This document shows positions 36,990-45,657 of a stretch of 47,632 nt of DNA, in pieces (position 1 is the first letter of the stretch; each line of letters begins with the position of its first letter). Location of the stretch: contig PLAH01000122.1 of the NCBI GenBank assembly GCA_003134045.1, forward strand, positions 31,477-79,108, written 5' to 3'. The notes beneath the pieces were generated by a model. It was not told where the DNA came from. It was given only the letters and a program-made list of their open reading frames with translations, and ran no database searches. The position numbers and the translations under genes are program-made. Source of the stretch: Gammaproteobacteria bacterium (GTDB lineage Bacteria > Pseudomonadota > Gammaproteobacteria > Steroidobacterales > Steroidobacteraceae).

Positions 36990-37450
36990 ACCACTGGCTA
37001 CTGAAATCCGAACCCGACACCTTCAGCATCGACGATCTCGCCGCCAGGCCGAAACAGATCACGGCCTGGGACGGAGTACGCAATTATCAGGCGCGAAACA
37101 TGCTGCGAGACTCCATAAAAAAAGGCGATACCGCGTTCTTTTATCATTCGAGCTGCAAGGTGCCGGGCATCGCCGGCATCGTCGGCGTCGTGAAGAGCGG
37201 CTATCCCGACGCGACCGCCGTCGATCCCAAGCATCATCACTACGACGCCGGCAGCAGACCGGATCAGCCGACCTGGTACGTGGTCGACGTGAAGCTCGAG
37301 CGCAAGTTCTCGCGCGTCATCACGCTCGACGAACTGCGTGAACATGCGAGCAAGGAGCTCGCCGACTTGGCATTGCTGCGGCGGGGAAATCGTTTATCGG
37401 TGACGCCGGTGACGAGCAAGAATTGGAATTTCATTCTCACGCTCGAGTGA
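36986..37450 (+). CDS. EVE-domain protein
   Basis: 154-residue PUA-like EVE domain, thought to read modified bases or nucleotides. Family blocks: MNHWLLKSEPDTFSIDDL, TAWDGVRNYQARNMLRD, KKGDTAFFYHSSC and GNRLSVTPVTSKNW. Bacterial and mammalian (THYN1) members share these. The ATG at 36986 overlaps ygfA; the longer frame covers ygfA out of frame. It ends 114 bp before the small peptide gene. Confidence 0.94.
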   Translation: MNHWLLKSEPDTFSIDDLAARPKQITAWDGVRNYQARNMLRDSIKKGDTAFFYHSSCKVPGIAGIVGVVKSGYPDATAVDPKHHHYDAGSRPDQPTWYVVDVKLERKFSRVITLDELREHASKELADLALLRRGNRLSVTPVTSKNWNFILTLE

Positions 37451-37500
37451 CGGCGCTCACATCGCTAACACATTGTCGTGCTCCAAGCGCGACGTATTGC

Positions 37501-37528
37501 TTGTAAATTAGTTTTTCGTGTATATACT
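37501..37528 (+). promoter_or_regulatory. Candidate promoter of the Lys/Ala peptide gene
   Basis: TTGTAA (37501-37506), 16 bp, TATACT (37523-37528): 4/6 and 5/6 matches to sigma-70 boxes in a notably AT-rich patch. The start site would be near 37535, giving a leader of about 30 nt. Confidence 0.6.
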
Positions 37529-37564
37529 CGGACCCCGGACTAACCCGATAACGGAGTTTCTATC

Positions 37565-37630
37565 ATGGCAGCGAAAGCAAAGAAGGCGAAGAAGAAGGTA
37601 GCGAAGAAAAAGGCCGCTAAGAAAAAGTAA
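37565..37630 (+). CDS. 21-residue Lys/Ala peptide
   Basis: Encodes MAAKAKKAKKKVAKKKAAKKK: 12 Lys, 7 Ala, one Val, one Met. It has its own ribosome site (GGAG at 37553-37556, 8 nt before the ATG), a promoter candidate and a strong terminator (12-bp stem) 16 nt after the stop, so it looks like a complete monocistronic gene. Its composition matches the repeat units of bacterial histone-H1-like proteins and the tail of the SET protein at 2020-2712. Nucleic-acid or nucleoid binding is the natural guess; function unknown. It is too short for usual gene finders. Confidence 0.75.
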   Translation: MAAKAKKAKKKVAKKKAAKKK

Positions 37631-37646
37631 GCCTTCGAAAGTAATC

Positions 37647-37680
37647 AACTGTGCCCGCGTAAGCGGGCACAGTTGTTTTA
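37647..37680 (+). terminator. Rho-independent terminator after the Lys/Ala peptide gene
   Basis: AACTGTGCCCGC (37647-37658) and GCGGGCACAGTT (37663-37674) form a perfect 12-bp stem with a GTAA loop, followed by GTTTTA. This would end the peptide transcript before rpiA. Confidence 0.9.
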
Positions 37681-37692
37681 AGGGGCGGGAAA

Positions 37693-38355
37693 ATCTCTTC
37701 ATCGACGACAAAGAAGCGGCGCGCGGCGGAAGCCGCGATGCACTACATCGAAGAAGGCATGGTGCTGGGAATCGGCACCGGCTCGACGGTGCAGCAGCTC
37801 ATCGAAGTGCTGAAAGACCGTAAAATCCAGCTCAAGGGCGCGGTCTCGAGTTCGAATCAAACCGCCGACGCCCTGCGCATCGCGCGCATTCCCGAACTGG
37901 ATCTGAATTCCGAGGGGACCTTGAGTCTCTACATCGACGGTGCCGACGAGGCGACGGCGGCGGGGATGCTCATCAAGGGCGGCGGCGGCGCCCTCACCCG
38001 CGAGAAGGTCATTGCCGCCGCGTCCGAGAAGTTCGTCTGCATCATCGACGACTCCAAGCTGGTCGATGTGCTGGGCGCCTTCCCCTTGCCGGTGGAGGTG
38101 ATACCCATGGCCCGCTCCTACGTCGCGCGCCAATTGGTGAAGCTCGGCGGCCAGCCCGTCCTGCGCGCAGGCGTGGTGACGGACAACGGCAACGTGATCC
38201 TCGACGTCCATCATCTGCGGCTGACCGATGCGCCCGGATTCGAATCCGCCGTCAATCAGATCGCGGGGGTGGTGACCGTCGGCCTGTTCGCGCATCGGCG
38301 GGCGGACGTACTGCTGGTGGCGGGCGACGGCGGCGTGAAGACCCTGACCCCTTGA
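37693..38355 (+). CDS. rpiA: Ribose-5-phosphate isomerase A, probable ATC start
   Basis: Interconverts ribose-5-P and ribulose-5-P; cytosolic. Motifs: [38 protein letters not shown] and [11 protein letters not shown], with [14 protein letters not shown] at 37738 (MHYIEEG) would make a 205-residue protein lacking the first helix. From ATC at 37693 the product is 220 residues and includes [13 protein letters not shown], which aligns with the E. coli start LKKAVGWAALQYV (219 residues). AAGGGG lies 7 nt before this ATC, and no ATG/GTG/TTG is in frame upstream. ATC initiation is inferred; the gene itself is certain. Confidence 0.9.
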   Translation: MSSSTTKKRRAAEAAMHYIEEGMVLGIGTGSTVQQLIEVLKDRKIQLKGAVSSSNQTADALRIARIPELDLNSEGTLSLYIDGADEATAAGMLIKGGGGALTREKVIAAASEKFVCIIDDSKLVDVLGAFPLPVEVIPMARSYVARQLVKLGGQPVLRAGVVTDNGNVILDVHHLRLTDAPGFESAVNQIAGVVTVGLFAHRRADVLLVAGDGGVKTLTP

Positions 38356-38459
38356 AGGTTCGAGGCTCGCGCAGCGTGCCCTGGCGAACGGCGTCGCATC
38401 CACGCCATAGGTTACTCGGTGCTTGTGCACATCGCCCTTCGGGCCGCCCTGAATAACCC

Positions 38460-40334
38460 CTAAATCTCCAAGCGGGTGCCGATCTCGACGACCCGGCTGG
38501 GCGGCAATCCATAGTAGTCGGCGATCACCTGGGCGCTCCTCGCCATCTGCATGAAAGCCTTGCGCCGCAGCGGCGGAAGATCCGAGCGCTGACCCGCGAG
38601 CAACTCCTCGCGGCTCAGGAAAAAAGTGGTCCGGTCCGCATCGTACGGCACGCCGTAGGCTTCGGCGTCGCGCAGTATCTCCAGAATATTCGGCTTCTCC
38701 ATGAACCCCACCTGAGCGACGATCCGCACGATGCCCTCGCACACCGGCGTCACCGTCAACCGCTTCGCCTCCGCAATGCGCGGTTGTTCGCGGGTCACCA
38801 CCGTCAGCAACACCACCCGCTCGTGAATGACGCGGTTGAACTTGATGTTGTTCAAGAGGGCTCGCGGGATGCCCGACGCCTTGGCGTCGAGAAAGATCGC
38901 GGTCCCTGAAACGCGCATCGGCGGCTCGCGCTTGAGGTCGTCGAGAAAATCCCGCACCGGTTTCTGCTCGCGCAGCAGCCGGGCCATGACGGAGGCGCGG
39001 CCGCTCTGCCAGGTCTGCATCAGCCAATAAATGGTGAGGCCCGCGACCAAGGGCAGCCATCCGCCGTCCTCGAGCTTGGTCAGGTTCGCGGCCAGGAACG
39101 CGATGTCGATGATGAACAGCAGCGACAGCCCGGTGCGCAGGACCTGGCTCTCGCGCCCGGTGCGCGACTTGATGAGGCTCAAGGTCAACGGCGTGACGAT
39201 GGTCATCGCGCCCGACACCGCCAAGCCATACGCACCCGCGAGCGCCGCGGAACTGCCGAAGCCGAGGATCAGGGAGAGCGCGGCAGCCATCAGCAGCCAG
39301 TTCATCGTCGGCACGTAGATCTGCCCGGCGTGCTCGGCGGAGGAATGCTCCACCCGCAAGCGCGGCAGCAACCCTAAGCTGACCGCCTGCGTGGTCACGG
39401 AGAACACACCCGAGATGACCGCTTGCGAACCGATCAGCGACGCCGCCGTCGCGAGGCCGATCAGCGGCCACAGCGACCATGACGGCGCCATCAGATAAAA
39501 CGGGTTGCCGATCGCCGTGGGAGTTTCAATCAGCATCGCACCCTGCCCAAAATAATTGAGCACGAGAGCGGGCATGACGATGCAGATCCAGGCGGCGCGA
39601 ATCGGCGCTTTGCCGAAGTGACCCATGTCGGCATAGAGCGCCTCGCCGCCGGTGACCGTCAAGAACACCCCCGCCAATACCGCGAGCGCGCCGACCTTGT
39701 GCTCCATGAAGAGCCGCAGTCCCCGGGTTGGATCGAGCGCCCACAAAACCTGCGGCTCCTTCACGATCCAGCTAACGCCCATGACGGCGAGCACCGCAAA
39801 CCAGCCGAGCATCACCGGCCCGAACACGCGCGCGACCGATCCGGTGCCGTGACGTTGGATGATGAACAACCCCACCAGCACCAGTAACGCGATGGGCAAC
39901 ACGGGAATCTGTGCGGCCGGCGCCGCAATTTGCAGGCCCTCGATGGCGCTCAACACGGTGATCGAGGGCGTGATCGCGCCGTCGGCAAAGAACAAGGAGG
40001 CGCCCAGAATGCCGAGCGTTCCATACAGTTTTCTACGCGGACTCGCCCGTTCGGTGTTGATGACCAGGGCGGTCAAGGCCAGCACGCCGCCCTCGCCCTT
40101 GTTGTCGGCGTTCAATACCACGCCCACGTACTTGACGAGAATCACCAGCACCAGGGACCAGAAGATCAACGACAGCACGCCGAAGATGTGGTCCGGGGTG
40201 ACTGCGATGTGGGGCCCGGTGAAGCAGGCCCCCAACGCATACAGCGGACTGGTACCGATATCGCCGAACACCACACCGAGCGCGGCGATCGCCATCGGCG
40301 CCACCCTTCCACTCGAATTGCGTTCGCCCGACAT
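38460..40334 (-). CDS. kup: Low-affinity potassium transporter Kup
   Basis: Inner-membrane K+/H+ symporter of the KUP family, 624 residues: about 12 hydrophobic segments in the first 430 residues, then a cytoplasmic domain. Signatures: MAIAALGVVFGDIGTSPLYAL at the start, KGEGGVLAL, and GGEALYADMGHFGKAPIR. Convergent with rpiA; the 104 bp between (38356-38459) hold only a short GCCC/GGGC dyad. Confidence 0.97.
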   Translation of the reverse strand: MSGERNSSGRVAPMAIAALGVVFGDIGTSPLYALGACFTGPHIAVTPDHIFGVLSLIFWSLVLVILVKYVGVVLNADNKGEGGVLALTALVINTERASPRRKLYGTLGILGASLFFADGAITPSITVLSAIEGLQIAAPAAQIPVLPIALLVLVGLFIIQRHGTGSVARVFGPVMLGWFAVLAVMGVSWIVKEPQVLWALDPTRGLRLFMEHKVGALAVLAGVFLTVTGGEALYADMGHFGKAPIRAAWICIVMPALVLNYFGQGAMLIETPTAIGNPFYLMAPSWSLWPLIGLATAASLIGSQAVISGVFSVTTQAVSLGLLPRLRVEHSSAEHAGQIYVPTMNWLLMAAALSLILGFGSSAALAGAYGLAVSGAMTIVTPLTLSLIKSRTGRESQVLRTGLSLLFIIDIAFLAANLTKLEDGGWLPLVAGLTIYWLMQTWQSGRASVMARLLREQKPVRDFLDDLKREPPMRVSGTAIFLDAKASGIPRALLNNIKFNRVIHERVVLLTVVTREQPRIAEAKRLTVTPVCEGIVRIVAQVGFMEKPNILEILRDAEAYGVPYDADRTTFFLSREELLAGQRSDLPPLRRKAFMQMARSAQVIADYYGLPPSRVVEIGTRLEI

Positions 40335-40361
40335 CTATATCTGTGCTGCTGGGGTAAGAGA

Positions 40362-40382
40362 AGGGCCCACATTGTGGGCCCT
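40362..40382 (-). terminator. Terminator of the rplM-rpsI / tRNA-Gln transcript
   Basis: AGGGCCCAC and GTGGGCCCT form a 9-bp stem with a three-base loop; read on the minus strand it is followed by TCTCTT. It lies 3 bp downstream of the tRNA 3' end. Confidence 0.7.
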
Positions 40383-40385
40383 GTT

Positions 40386-40459
40386 TGGCTGGGGGACTAG
40401 GATTCGAACCTAGGTAAACGGTGTCAGAGACCGTTGTCCTACCGCTAGACGATCCCCCA
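40386..40459 (-). tRNA. tRNA-Gln (CUG)
   Basis: 74 nt with encoded CCA. Acceptor TGGGGGA with TCCCCCA, D arm GTCTAGCGGTAGGAC, anticodon stem ACGGT/ACCGT with loop CTCTGAC (anticodon CTG), T arm CTAGG TTCGAAT CCTAG. G as discriminator base, as usual for glutamine tRNA. Confidence 0.97.
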
Positions 40460-40501
40460 AAAACCCATCGATCGTTTACCGGCGGGAGGCCGCTCTTACG
40501 A

Positions 40502-40906
40502 CTAGCGTTTGGAGAACTGTGTTCCGCGGCGGGCCTTGCGGCGGCCGACCTTTTTACGTTCGACTTCGCGCGCATCCCGGGTCACGAAACCCGCCTTGCG
40601 CAGCGGTGAACGCAGCGTCTCGTCGTAGGCCATGAGGGCCCGGGTGATGCCGTGACGAATGGCGCCGGCCTGGCCGGTGATTCCGCCGCCCTCGACATGG
40701 GCGTCCACGTCGAATTTACCGTCCAACTGCACGGCGCCGAACGGCTGCTGCACGATCATGCGGCCGGTTTCGCGGCCGAAAAACTCGTCCAATGTGCGGC
40801 CATTGATGGAGACCTTGCCGGTGCCCTGGCGAAGATAAACGCGTGCGCTCGAGGTCTTGCGACGCCCGGTGCCGTAGAACGAGTTGGTGGCGGGTGTTGG
40901 TGCCAT
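40502..40906 (-). CDS. rpsI: 30S ribosomal protein S9
   Basis: Small-subunit protein whose C-terminus contacts P-site tRNA. 134 residues; [27 protein letters not shown] at the start (an S9 hallmark) and the basic end [19 protein letters not shown] with the terminal KR. Directly after rplM, as in almost all bacteria. Confidence 0.99.
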   Translation of the reverse strand: MAPTPATNSFYGTGRRKTSSARVYLRQGTGKVSINGRTLDEFFGRETGRMIVQQPFGAVQLDGKFDVDAHVEGGGITGQAGAIRHGITRALMAYDETLRSPLRKAGFVTRDAREVERKKVGRRKARRGTQFSKR

Positions 40907-40929
40907 TGCTTATTTTTCCTGCAGAACTC

Positions 40930-41358
40930 TTAAAATTCCAGCGCTTTCGGCTGCTGTGCTTGATGCGGGTGCTCGGCACCGCCAAAGACGTGCAATTTCT
41001 TGTACATACGACGGCCCAGCGGGCCCTTGGGCAGCATGCCTTTCACGGCGAATTCGATCGCCCGCTCGGGGTGCTCCTTCAGCAGCTTGCCGAGCGCAAT
41101 GCTCTTCAAATTGCCCACATAGCCAGTGTGCTGGTGATAGAACTTGTCGGTCAGCTTGGCGCCGGTGACATGCACCGTGCCGGCGTTGATCACCACGATA
41201 TGATCGCCGAGATCCTGATGCGGCGCATAATTCGGCTTGTGCTTGCCCTTCAGGCGATGCGCGATTTCGGTGGCCAAACGGCCCAGGGTCTTGCCCGCGG
41301 CATCGACGACGAACCAATCGATGCGGACTTCATCGGGCTTAGTAAATACGGTATACAT
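40930..41358 (-). CDS. rplM: 50S ribosomal protein L13
   Basis: Early-assembling large-subunit protein, 142 residues as in E. coli. Signatures: [46 protein letters not shown] and [16 protein letters not shown]. First gene of rplM-rpsI; promoter probably at the ATTATATAAT palindrome at 41454-41463, giving a leader of about 90 nt. Confidence 0.99.
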   Translation of the reverse strand: MYTVFTKPDEVRIDWFVVDAAGKTLGRLATEIAHRLKGKHKPNYAPHQDLGDHIVVINAGTVHVTGAKLTDKFYHQHTGYVGNLKSIALGKLLKEHPERAIEFAVKGMLPKGPLGRRMYKKLHVFGGAEHPHQAQQPKALEF

Positions 41359-41453
41359 GGAAATACTCAGCTGTTTCAGGACTTAGCGAGGCGCGAAAGT
41401 GTACAGAAGCGCGGCCCGCGTTACCAGTCCCGCCGCAGAGACTCGCGATATCT

Positions 41454-41463
41454 ATTATATAAT
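41454..41463. promoter_or_regulatory. Palindromic -10 region between rplM and coq7
   Basis: ATTATATAAT is self-complementary and offers TATAAT to both strands. For coq7 the -10 (41458-41463) ends 6 nt before the ATG at 41470. On the minus strand TTGTGC (41485-41480) with 18-bp spacing to TATATA could serve rplM. Confidence 0.45.
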
Positions 41464-41469
41464 GAGTCC

Positions 41470-42111
41470 ATGGCACAACGCACAATGACGACCCTAGACG
41501 TAGGCTTAGGCGAAATTGACAAAGCAATCAAAGTGTTAGCTGCGCCCGCGCACGCAAGGCGCGCCGCGCCGGCGACCCCCGCCGGCGAATTCGTCCTCGA
41601 TGAGCGCGACGCCCGGGAGTCCGCGCGCCTGATGCGAGTCAATCACGCGGGGGAAGTCGCCGCCCAGGCCCTGTATCAGGGCCAAGCGCTGACGGCACGC
41701 GGACCTGCGGTGGCCGAGAGCATGCGGCACGCGGCAGCCGAGGAAATGGACCATCTGGCATGGTGTGAGGCGAGAATTCACGAGCTCAACGGCCGCACGA
41801 GTCTGTTGAATCCTCTGTGGTACGCGGGATCGTTCGCCATCGGAGCGCTGGCCGGAGTGCTCGGCGATCGGTCGAGCCTAGGATTCATCGCCGAGACGGA
41901 AAAACAAGTGGAAGCCCATTTGCGGGGCCATCTGGACCGTTTACCCGCCGCCGATCAGCGCAGCCGCGCCATCATCGATCAAATGACCCACGACGAAGCC
42001 GCGCATGGAGCGAACGCCGCTTCGTTGGGCGCGAGTCCGCCGCCGCTTGCCGTGCGTGCGGTCATGCGCCTCGCCTCCCGAATCATGACGCGCAGCTCTT
42101 ATTGGCTGTAG
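41470..42111 (+). CDS. coq7: 2-polyprenyl-3-methyl-6-methoxy-1,4-benzoquinone monooxygenase Coq7
   Basis: Di-iron hydroxylase for the C6 step of ubiquinone synthesis, replacing UbiF in many proteobacteria. 213 residues; the carboxylate/His ligands are in VNHAGEVAAQALYQGQ (E), AAEEMDHLAWCEARIHEL (ExxH), GFIAETEKQVEAHL (E) and MTHDEAAHG (ExxH). The ATG at 41470 is used; another in frame is 41485. The long frame upstream runs through rplM and rpsI on the other strand and is not coding. Confidence 0.95.
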   Translation: MAQRTMTTLDVGLGEIDKAIKVLAAPAHARRAAPATPAGEFVLDERDARESARLMRVNHAGEVAAQALYQGQALTARGPAVAESMRHAAAEEMDHLAWCEARIHELNGRTSLLNPLWYAGSFAIGALAGVLGDRSSLGFIAETEKQVEAHLRGHLDRLPAADQRSRAIIDQMTHDEAAHGANAASLGASPPPLAVRAVMRLASRIMTRSSYWL

Positions 42112-42263
42112 GAGCGGGTTGGGCCACGGCGTGGCGTAAGGGATAGCCTTCGAGGTACCCTAGAGGATAGGACTCCCGTTAGCGCTTGCGATTCCGGGAC
42201 TTATGTAATAAAACGTGCGCAGCACACGCGTTTCGCACGCTATTCAAAGACCAGGGAGTGAAC

Positions 42264-43034
42264 ATGGAAGAAGGGGCAAAGGCCTTAAGCGATATCCCAG
42301 CGATCAATCGTTTCTTGAGCTACTGCCGGATCCGGACAGTCCCTTCCAAGACCGTGATCATCCACGCAGGCGATTTGCCTGACATTCTCTATTACATCAT
42401 CTCAGGCTCGGTCGAAGTCATGATCGAGGACGAGGATGGCAACGAGATGGTGCTGGCGTACCTCAACAAGGGCCAGTTTTTCGGTGAAATGGGCTTGTTC
42501 TATGAACAGCCCACCCGCAGCGCGTGGGTGCGTACCCGCCAGCAGTCGGAACTCGCCGAAATGACCTACCCCCGCTTCCGGCAGATTGCCGCCGAGAGCC
42601 CGGGCCTCATTTTTGAACTGGCGACGCAGTTGGCGACGCGCCTCGATCGTACCAACCGCAAACTCGGCGACCTTGCATTCGTCGACGTGACCGGCCGGGT
42701 CGCCCACGCCATCATGGATTTATGCGGCGAGCCGGACGCGATGACGCATCCCGAAGGCATGCAGATCAAGGTCAGCCGGCAGGAACTGTCGCGCCTGGTC
42801 GGCTGCTCGCGCGAAATGGCGGGACGGGTTCTCAAGGTGCTCGAGGAACAAGGGCTGCTGCGCGCCACCGGCAAGACCATCGTGGTATTCAACGCCCGCC
42901 CCAAGGTCAAGACCCGACCGCTGATCGTCCCGGTGAAAGCCGGTGCCGGCGTCAACGCCGCGACCAGCAAGACCGCGCGCACCGAATTGACGGACGACGA
43001 AGACGATGATGATGAAGACGAGGACGACGAGTAG
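42264..43034 (+). CDS. crp: Cyclic-nucleotide-binding regulator Crp with acidic tail
   Basis: Global regulator of the CRP/Clp branch, 256 residues. The cyclic-nucleotide pocket is GQFFGEMGLFYEQPTRSAWVR (Glu, Arg and Ser ligands as in E. coli CRP), and the recognition helix SRQELSRLVGCSREMAGRVL keeps the CRP DNA contacts (SREMxGR), so the target half-site should be TGTGA-like. E. coli CRP ends after GKTIVV; this protein adds 46 residues, first basic (ARPKVKTRPLIVP), then 16 residues with 14 Asp/Glu (ELTDDEDDDDEDEDDE). Start ATG at 42264 with AGGGAG upstream. Regulatory ligand (cAMP or c-di-GMP as in Clp) cannot be decided. Confidence 0.93.
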   Translation: MEEGAKALSDIPAINRFLSYCRIRTVPSKTVIIHAGDLPDILYYIISGSVEVMIEDEDGNEMVLAYLNKGQFFGEMGLFYEQPTRSAWVRTRQQSELAEMTYPRFRQIAAESPGLIFELATQLATRLDRTNRKLGDLAFVDVTGRVAHAIMDLCGEPDAMTHPEGMQIKVSRQELSRLVGCSREMAGRVLKVLEEQGLLRATGKTIVVFNARPKVKTRPLIVPVKAGAGVNAATSKTARTELTDDEDDDDEDEDDE

Positions 43035-43040
43035 CGGATC

Positions 43041-43724
43041 TCACTTCCGGCCAGATCGCGTCCCGATCTCGATCTGCTCGCGCATCGCCTTGATGGTCGC
43101 CGCGTAGTCCTTGCTGCCGAAAATCGCCGAGCCTGCGACGAAGGTGTCGGCGCCCGCGCCGGCGATCGCCGCCGCATTCTCGATCTTCACGCCGCCGTCG
43201 ATCTCCAGCCGAATGTCGCGCCCGCTGGCGTCGATCCGCGCGCGCGCTTCGGCCAGTTTGGGCATGGCCTCCGCAATGAATTTTTGCCCGCCAAAACCCG
43301 GATTCACCGACATCAGCAAGATCATGTCGATCTTGTCGATCACGTAATCCAGCCAACTCAACGACGTGGCCGGATTGAATACGAGCCCCGGCTTGCAACC
43401 CGAATCCCTGATGTGCTGGATGGTACGGTCGACGTGCTGCGTCGCTTCCGGATGAAAGCTGATGTTGGTCGCGCCCGCCTTGGCGAAATCCGTGACCATC
43501 GCGTCCACCGGCGACACCATGAGATGCACGTCGATGGGCGCCTTCACGCCCGCCTTGCGCAACGCCTCGCACACCAGCGGACCGATGGTGAGATTCGGCA
43601 CGTAGTGATTGTCCATCACGTCGAAGTGGATCCAATCGGCGCCCGCGGCGAGCACCGCATTCACTTCCTCGCCCAACCGCGCAAAATCTGCCGACAGTAT
43701 CGAGGGAGAAATAATCATTGCCAT
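43041..43724 (-). CDS. rpe: Ribulose-phosphate 3-epimerase
   Basis: Interconverts ribulose-5-P and xylulose-5-P in the pentose phosphate pathway; a TIM barrel with metal. 227 residues from ATG at 43724 ([21 protein letters not shown]). Signatures: [43 protein letters not shown]. An upstream ATG at 43760 ([10 protein letters not shown]) overlaps the djlA stop as ATGA and could be used instead, giving 239 residues. It is convergent with crp, 6 bp apart. Confidence 0.96.
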   Translation of the reverse strand: MAMIISPSILSADFARLGEEVNAVLAAGADWIHFDVMDNHYVPNLTIGPLVCEALRKAGVKAPIDVHLMVSPVDAMVTDFAKAGATNISFHPEATQHVDRTIQHIRDSGCKPGLVFNPATSLSWLDYVIDKIDMILLMSVNPGFGGQKFIAEAMPKLAEARARIDASGRDIRLEIDGGVKIENAAAIAGAGADTFVAGSAIFGSKDYAATIKAMREQIEIGTRSGRK

Positions 43725-43756
43725 GGTGAACCCCGTGTAGCCGATTCTCTTGCCGC

Positions 43757-44578
43757 TCATCTCATGCCGCGCGCGAGGCGTATGGCCTCATAAGCCTCCT
43801 GGATGCGCTGGGTCTTTTCCTTGGCCACTTGCGCCATGGACTCAGGCAGCCCGTTGGCCACCAGCTTATCAGGATGGTGACGGCTCATCAGTCGCCGATA
43901 GGCTTTGATGACTTCCGGGTCGCTCACGCCGGCGTTCACCTCGAGCTCCGCATAGGACGCCGCCAGGGGCTTGTCCGTGGACGGACGGCCGCTCTGCCCG
44001 CTCCGTCCTTGCCGACGCGCACGCAGCGCCGCCTCCATGTGCGCAAACTCCAATCCGGACATGCCGAGCCGCTCGGCCACTCGCGTCAAGATGGTGCGGG
44101 CCGGCGGCGACATGCCGTTGCCGGCGAGAGCCGCCCGCAACTGCAGCTCCATGAATGCGCGCAGCAAATCGTGACGCATGGCGCAGGCCTCCCGCAACAC
44201 CTCGATGCTGGTGCCCGCATCGTAGTTGGAGGATTTGCCGGTGCGGAAACAGGCGATGGCCGCGCCGATCTCATTGGGCCCCAACCGCAGTTCCTGCATC
44301 AGGCGGCGGGCGGCATCGATTTCCGCCTCCGTTACACGACCGTCCGACTTTGCGACATGTCCCATCAATTCGAACGTGGTGCGGAAGAACACATCCGACT
44401 TGGACGCGCGCGGACCGCCGGCGGCGCGTGCTGCTGTGCTGGCGTAGCCGCCGGCATGACCCGACCCCGTGCTCTGATCGTACATATGTCCAATGAGGGC
44501 GCCCATGATGGCGCCCCAGACATTCCTGGTGACCAGGAAGCCGATCAGAGCCCCAAAAAACTTGCCTTTCCAAGCCAT
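43757..44578 (-). CDS. djlA: Membrane-anchored co-chaperone DjlA
   Basis: Stimulates DnaK at the inner membrane. 273 residues from the ATG at 44578: a Gly-rich N-terminal transmembrane segment ([23 protein letters not shown]), a central TerB-like domain ([27 protein letters not shown]), and a C-terminal J domain with HPD (SRHHPDKL). The longer frame starts at 44611. Divergent from purC. Confidence 0.93.
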   Translation of the reverse strand: MAWKGKFFGALIGFLVTRNVWGAIMGALIGHMYDQSTGSGHAGGYASTAARAAGGPRASKSDVFFRTTFELMGHVAKSDGRVTEAEIDAARRLMQELRLGPNEIGAAIACFRTGKSSNYDAGTSIEVLREACAMRHDLLRAFMELQLRAALAGNGMSPPARTILTRVAERLGMSGLEFAHMEAALRARRQGRSGQSGRPSTDKPLAASYAELEVNAGVSDPEVIKAYRRLMSRHHPDKLVANGLPESMAQVAKEKTQRIQEAYEAIRLARGMR

Positions 44579-44660
44579 TCGCGTTGACCTATCCCATCCG
44601 CAGCGCCACAATCGCCGACCTCCCGCACCTCAATGGTAGCAGCCCGCAGCACGGCCACAC

Positions 44661-45566
44661 ATGGAACAGTTTTCGCAGTCAGCACCGCTATTCGAGAGCC
44701 GGATTCGCAGCCTGAGGAAGATTCATCAGGGCAAGGTGCGCGACATCTACGACGTGGATGCGGATCACCTCCTCATCGTCACCACGGACCGGTTATCCGC
44801 GTTCGATGTGGTGTTGCCGGATCCCATTCCCTACAAGGGAGAGGTGCTGACGCGCATCTCCCAGTTCTGGTTCGACAAGACGCGCCATATCATCGCCAAT
44901 CACGTGTCCGGCGTGCGCCTGGAAGACGTCATCGCCGATCCGCGGGAGCGCGCCCCGCTCGTCGGACGCGCCATGGTGGTCCAAAAATTGAGCGCGCTGC
45001 CCGTCGAGGCCGTGGTCCGCGGCTACTTGATCGGGTCGGGCTACAAGGACTACAAGCTCAACGGTTCGATCTGCGGCATCGCCCTGCCGCCCGGATTGCA
45101 GATGGCGGAACGGTTGCCGGAACCGCTGTTCACTCCGGCATACAAGGCCCCGGCCGGACAACACGATGAGAACATCGATTTCGACGCCGTGGTCAACCTC
45201 GTGGGCAGTGAGCATGCGTCCGGCATTCGCCGAGCGGCCCTCGAGCTGTACCGTTTCGCGGCCGAACACGCCCGCGCCCGCAACATCATCATCGCCGACA
45301 CGAAGTTCGAATTCGGCATCGACAAGGCGGGCGATCTCCTGCTGATCGACGAGGCGCTCACCCCCGACTCCTCCCGCTTCTGGCCGATGGCATCGTATAA
45401 GCCCGGCATCAGTCCGCCGAGTTTCGACAAGCAATTCATACGCGACTATCTGGAATCGCTGCACTGGAACAAGAAGCCGCCCGCGCCGCATCTGCCGCCC
45501 GACATTCTCGCGCGCACCAGCGATAACTATCGCGAAGCGTTGCGGCTGTTGACCGCCCAGGTCTGA
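44661..45566 (+). CDS. purC: Phosphoribosylaminoimidazole-succinocarboxamide synthase
   Basis: Purine synthesis: joins CAIR and aspartate with ATP to make SAICAR. 301 residues, the longer form of the enzyme (E. coli 237). Signatures: LRKIHQGKVRDIYDVD, TDRLSAFDVVLPDPIP, VEAVVRGYLIGSGY, IIIADTKFEFG and LLIDEALTPDSSRFWP. Cytosolic. Confidence 0.97.
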   Translation: MEQFSQSAPLFESRIRSLRKIHQGKVRDIYDVDADHLLIVTTDRLSAFDVVLPDPIPYKGEVLTRISQFWFDKTRHIIANHVSGVRLEDVIADPRERAPLVGRAMVVQKLSALPVEAVVRGYLIGSGYKDYKLNGSICGIALPPGLQMAERLPEPLFTPAYKAPAGQHDENIDFDAVVNLVGSEHASGIRRAALELYRFAAEHARARNIIIADTKFEFGIDKAGDLLLIDEALTPDSSRFWPMASYKPGISPPSFDKQFIRDYLESLHWNKKPPAPHLPPDILARTSDNYREALRLLTAQV

Positions 45567-45657
45567 ATCCCTTTCGTGCAACGCCCACGCGCGCGCCGCC
45601 GGCGAGCGCGGCGGGTCCCGGCTTGCCATGGCGGATCCCTCGTGTAAGGCTCGGCGC

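Noticed and set aside
37508..37711. 67-codon minus-strand frame opposite the Lys/Ala peptide
   Set aside because: Leu-rich reading of the complement of Lys codons; no ribosome site, and it crosses the terminator hairpin.
37699..39480. 593-codon minus-strand frame over kup and rpiA
   Set aside because: It mirrors rpiA and runs out of frame through kup, both certain genes.
40386..40459. tRNA gene as an integration site of a mobile element
   Set aside because: No integrase, no direct repeat of the tRNA 3' end nearby, and flanking genes are housekeeping.
42186..42263. N-terminal extension of Crp from 42186
   Set aside because: The ATG at 42264 has a strong AGGGAG site and the preceding codons do not match the family.
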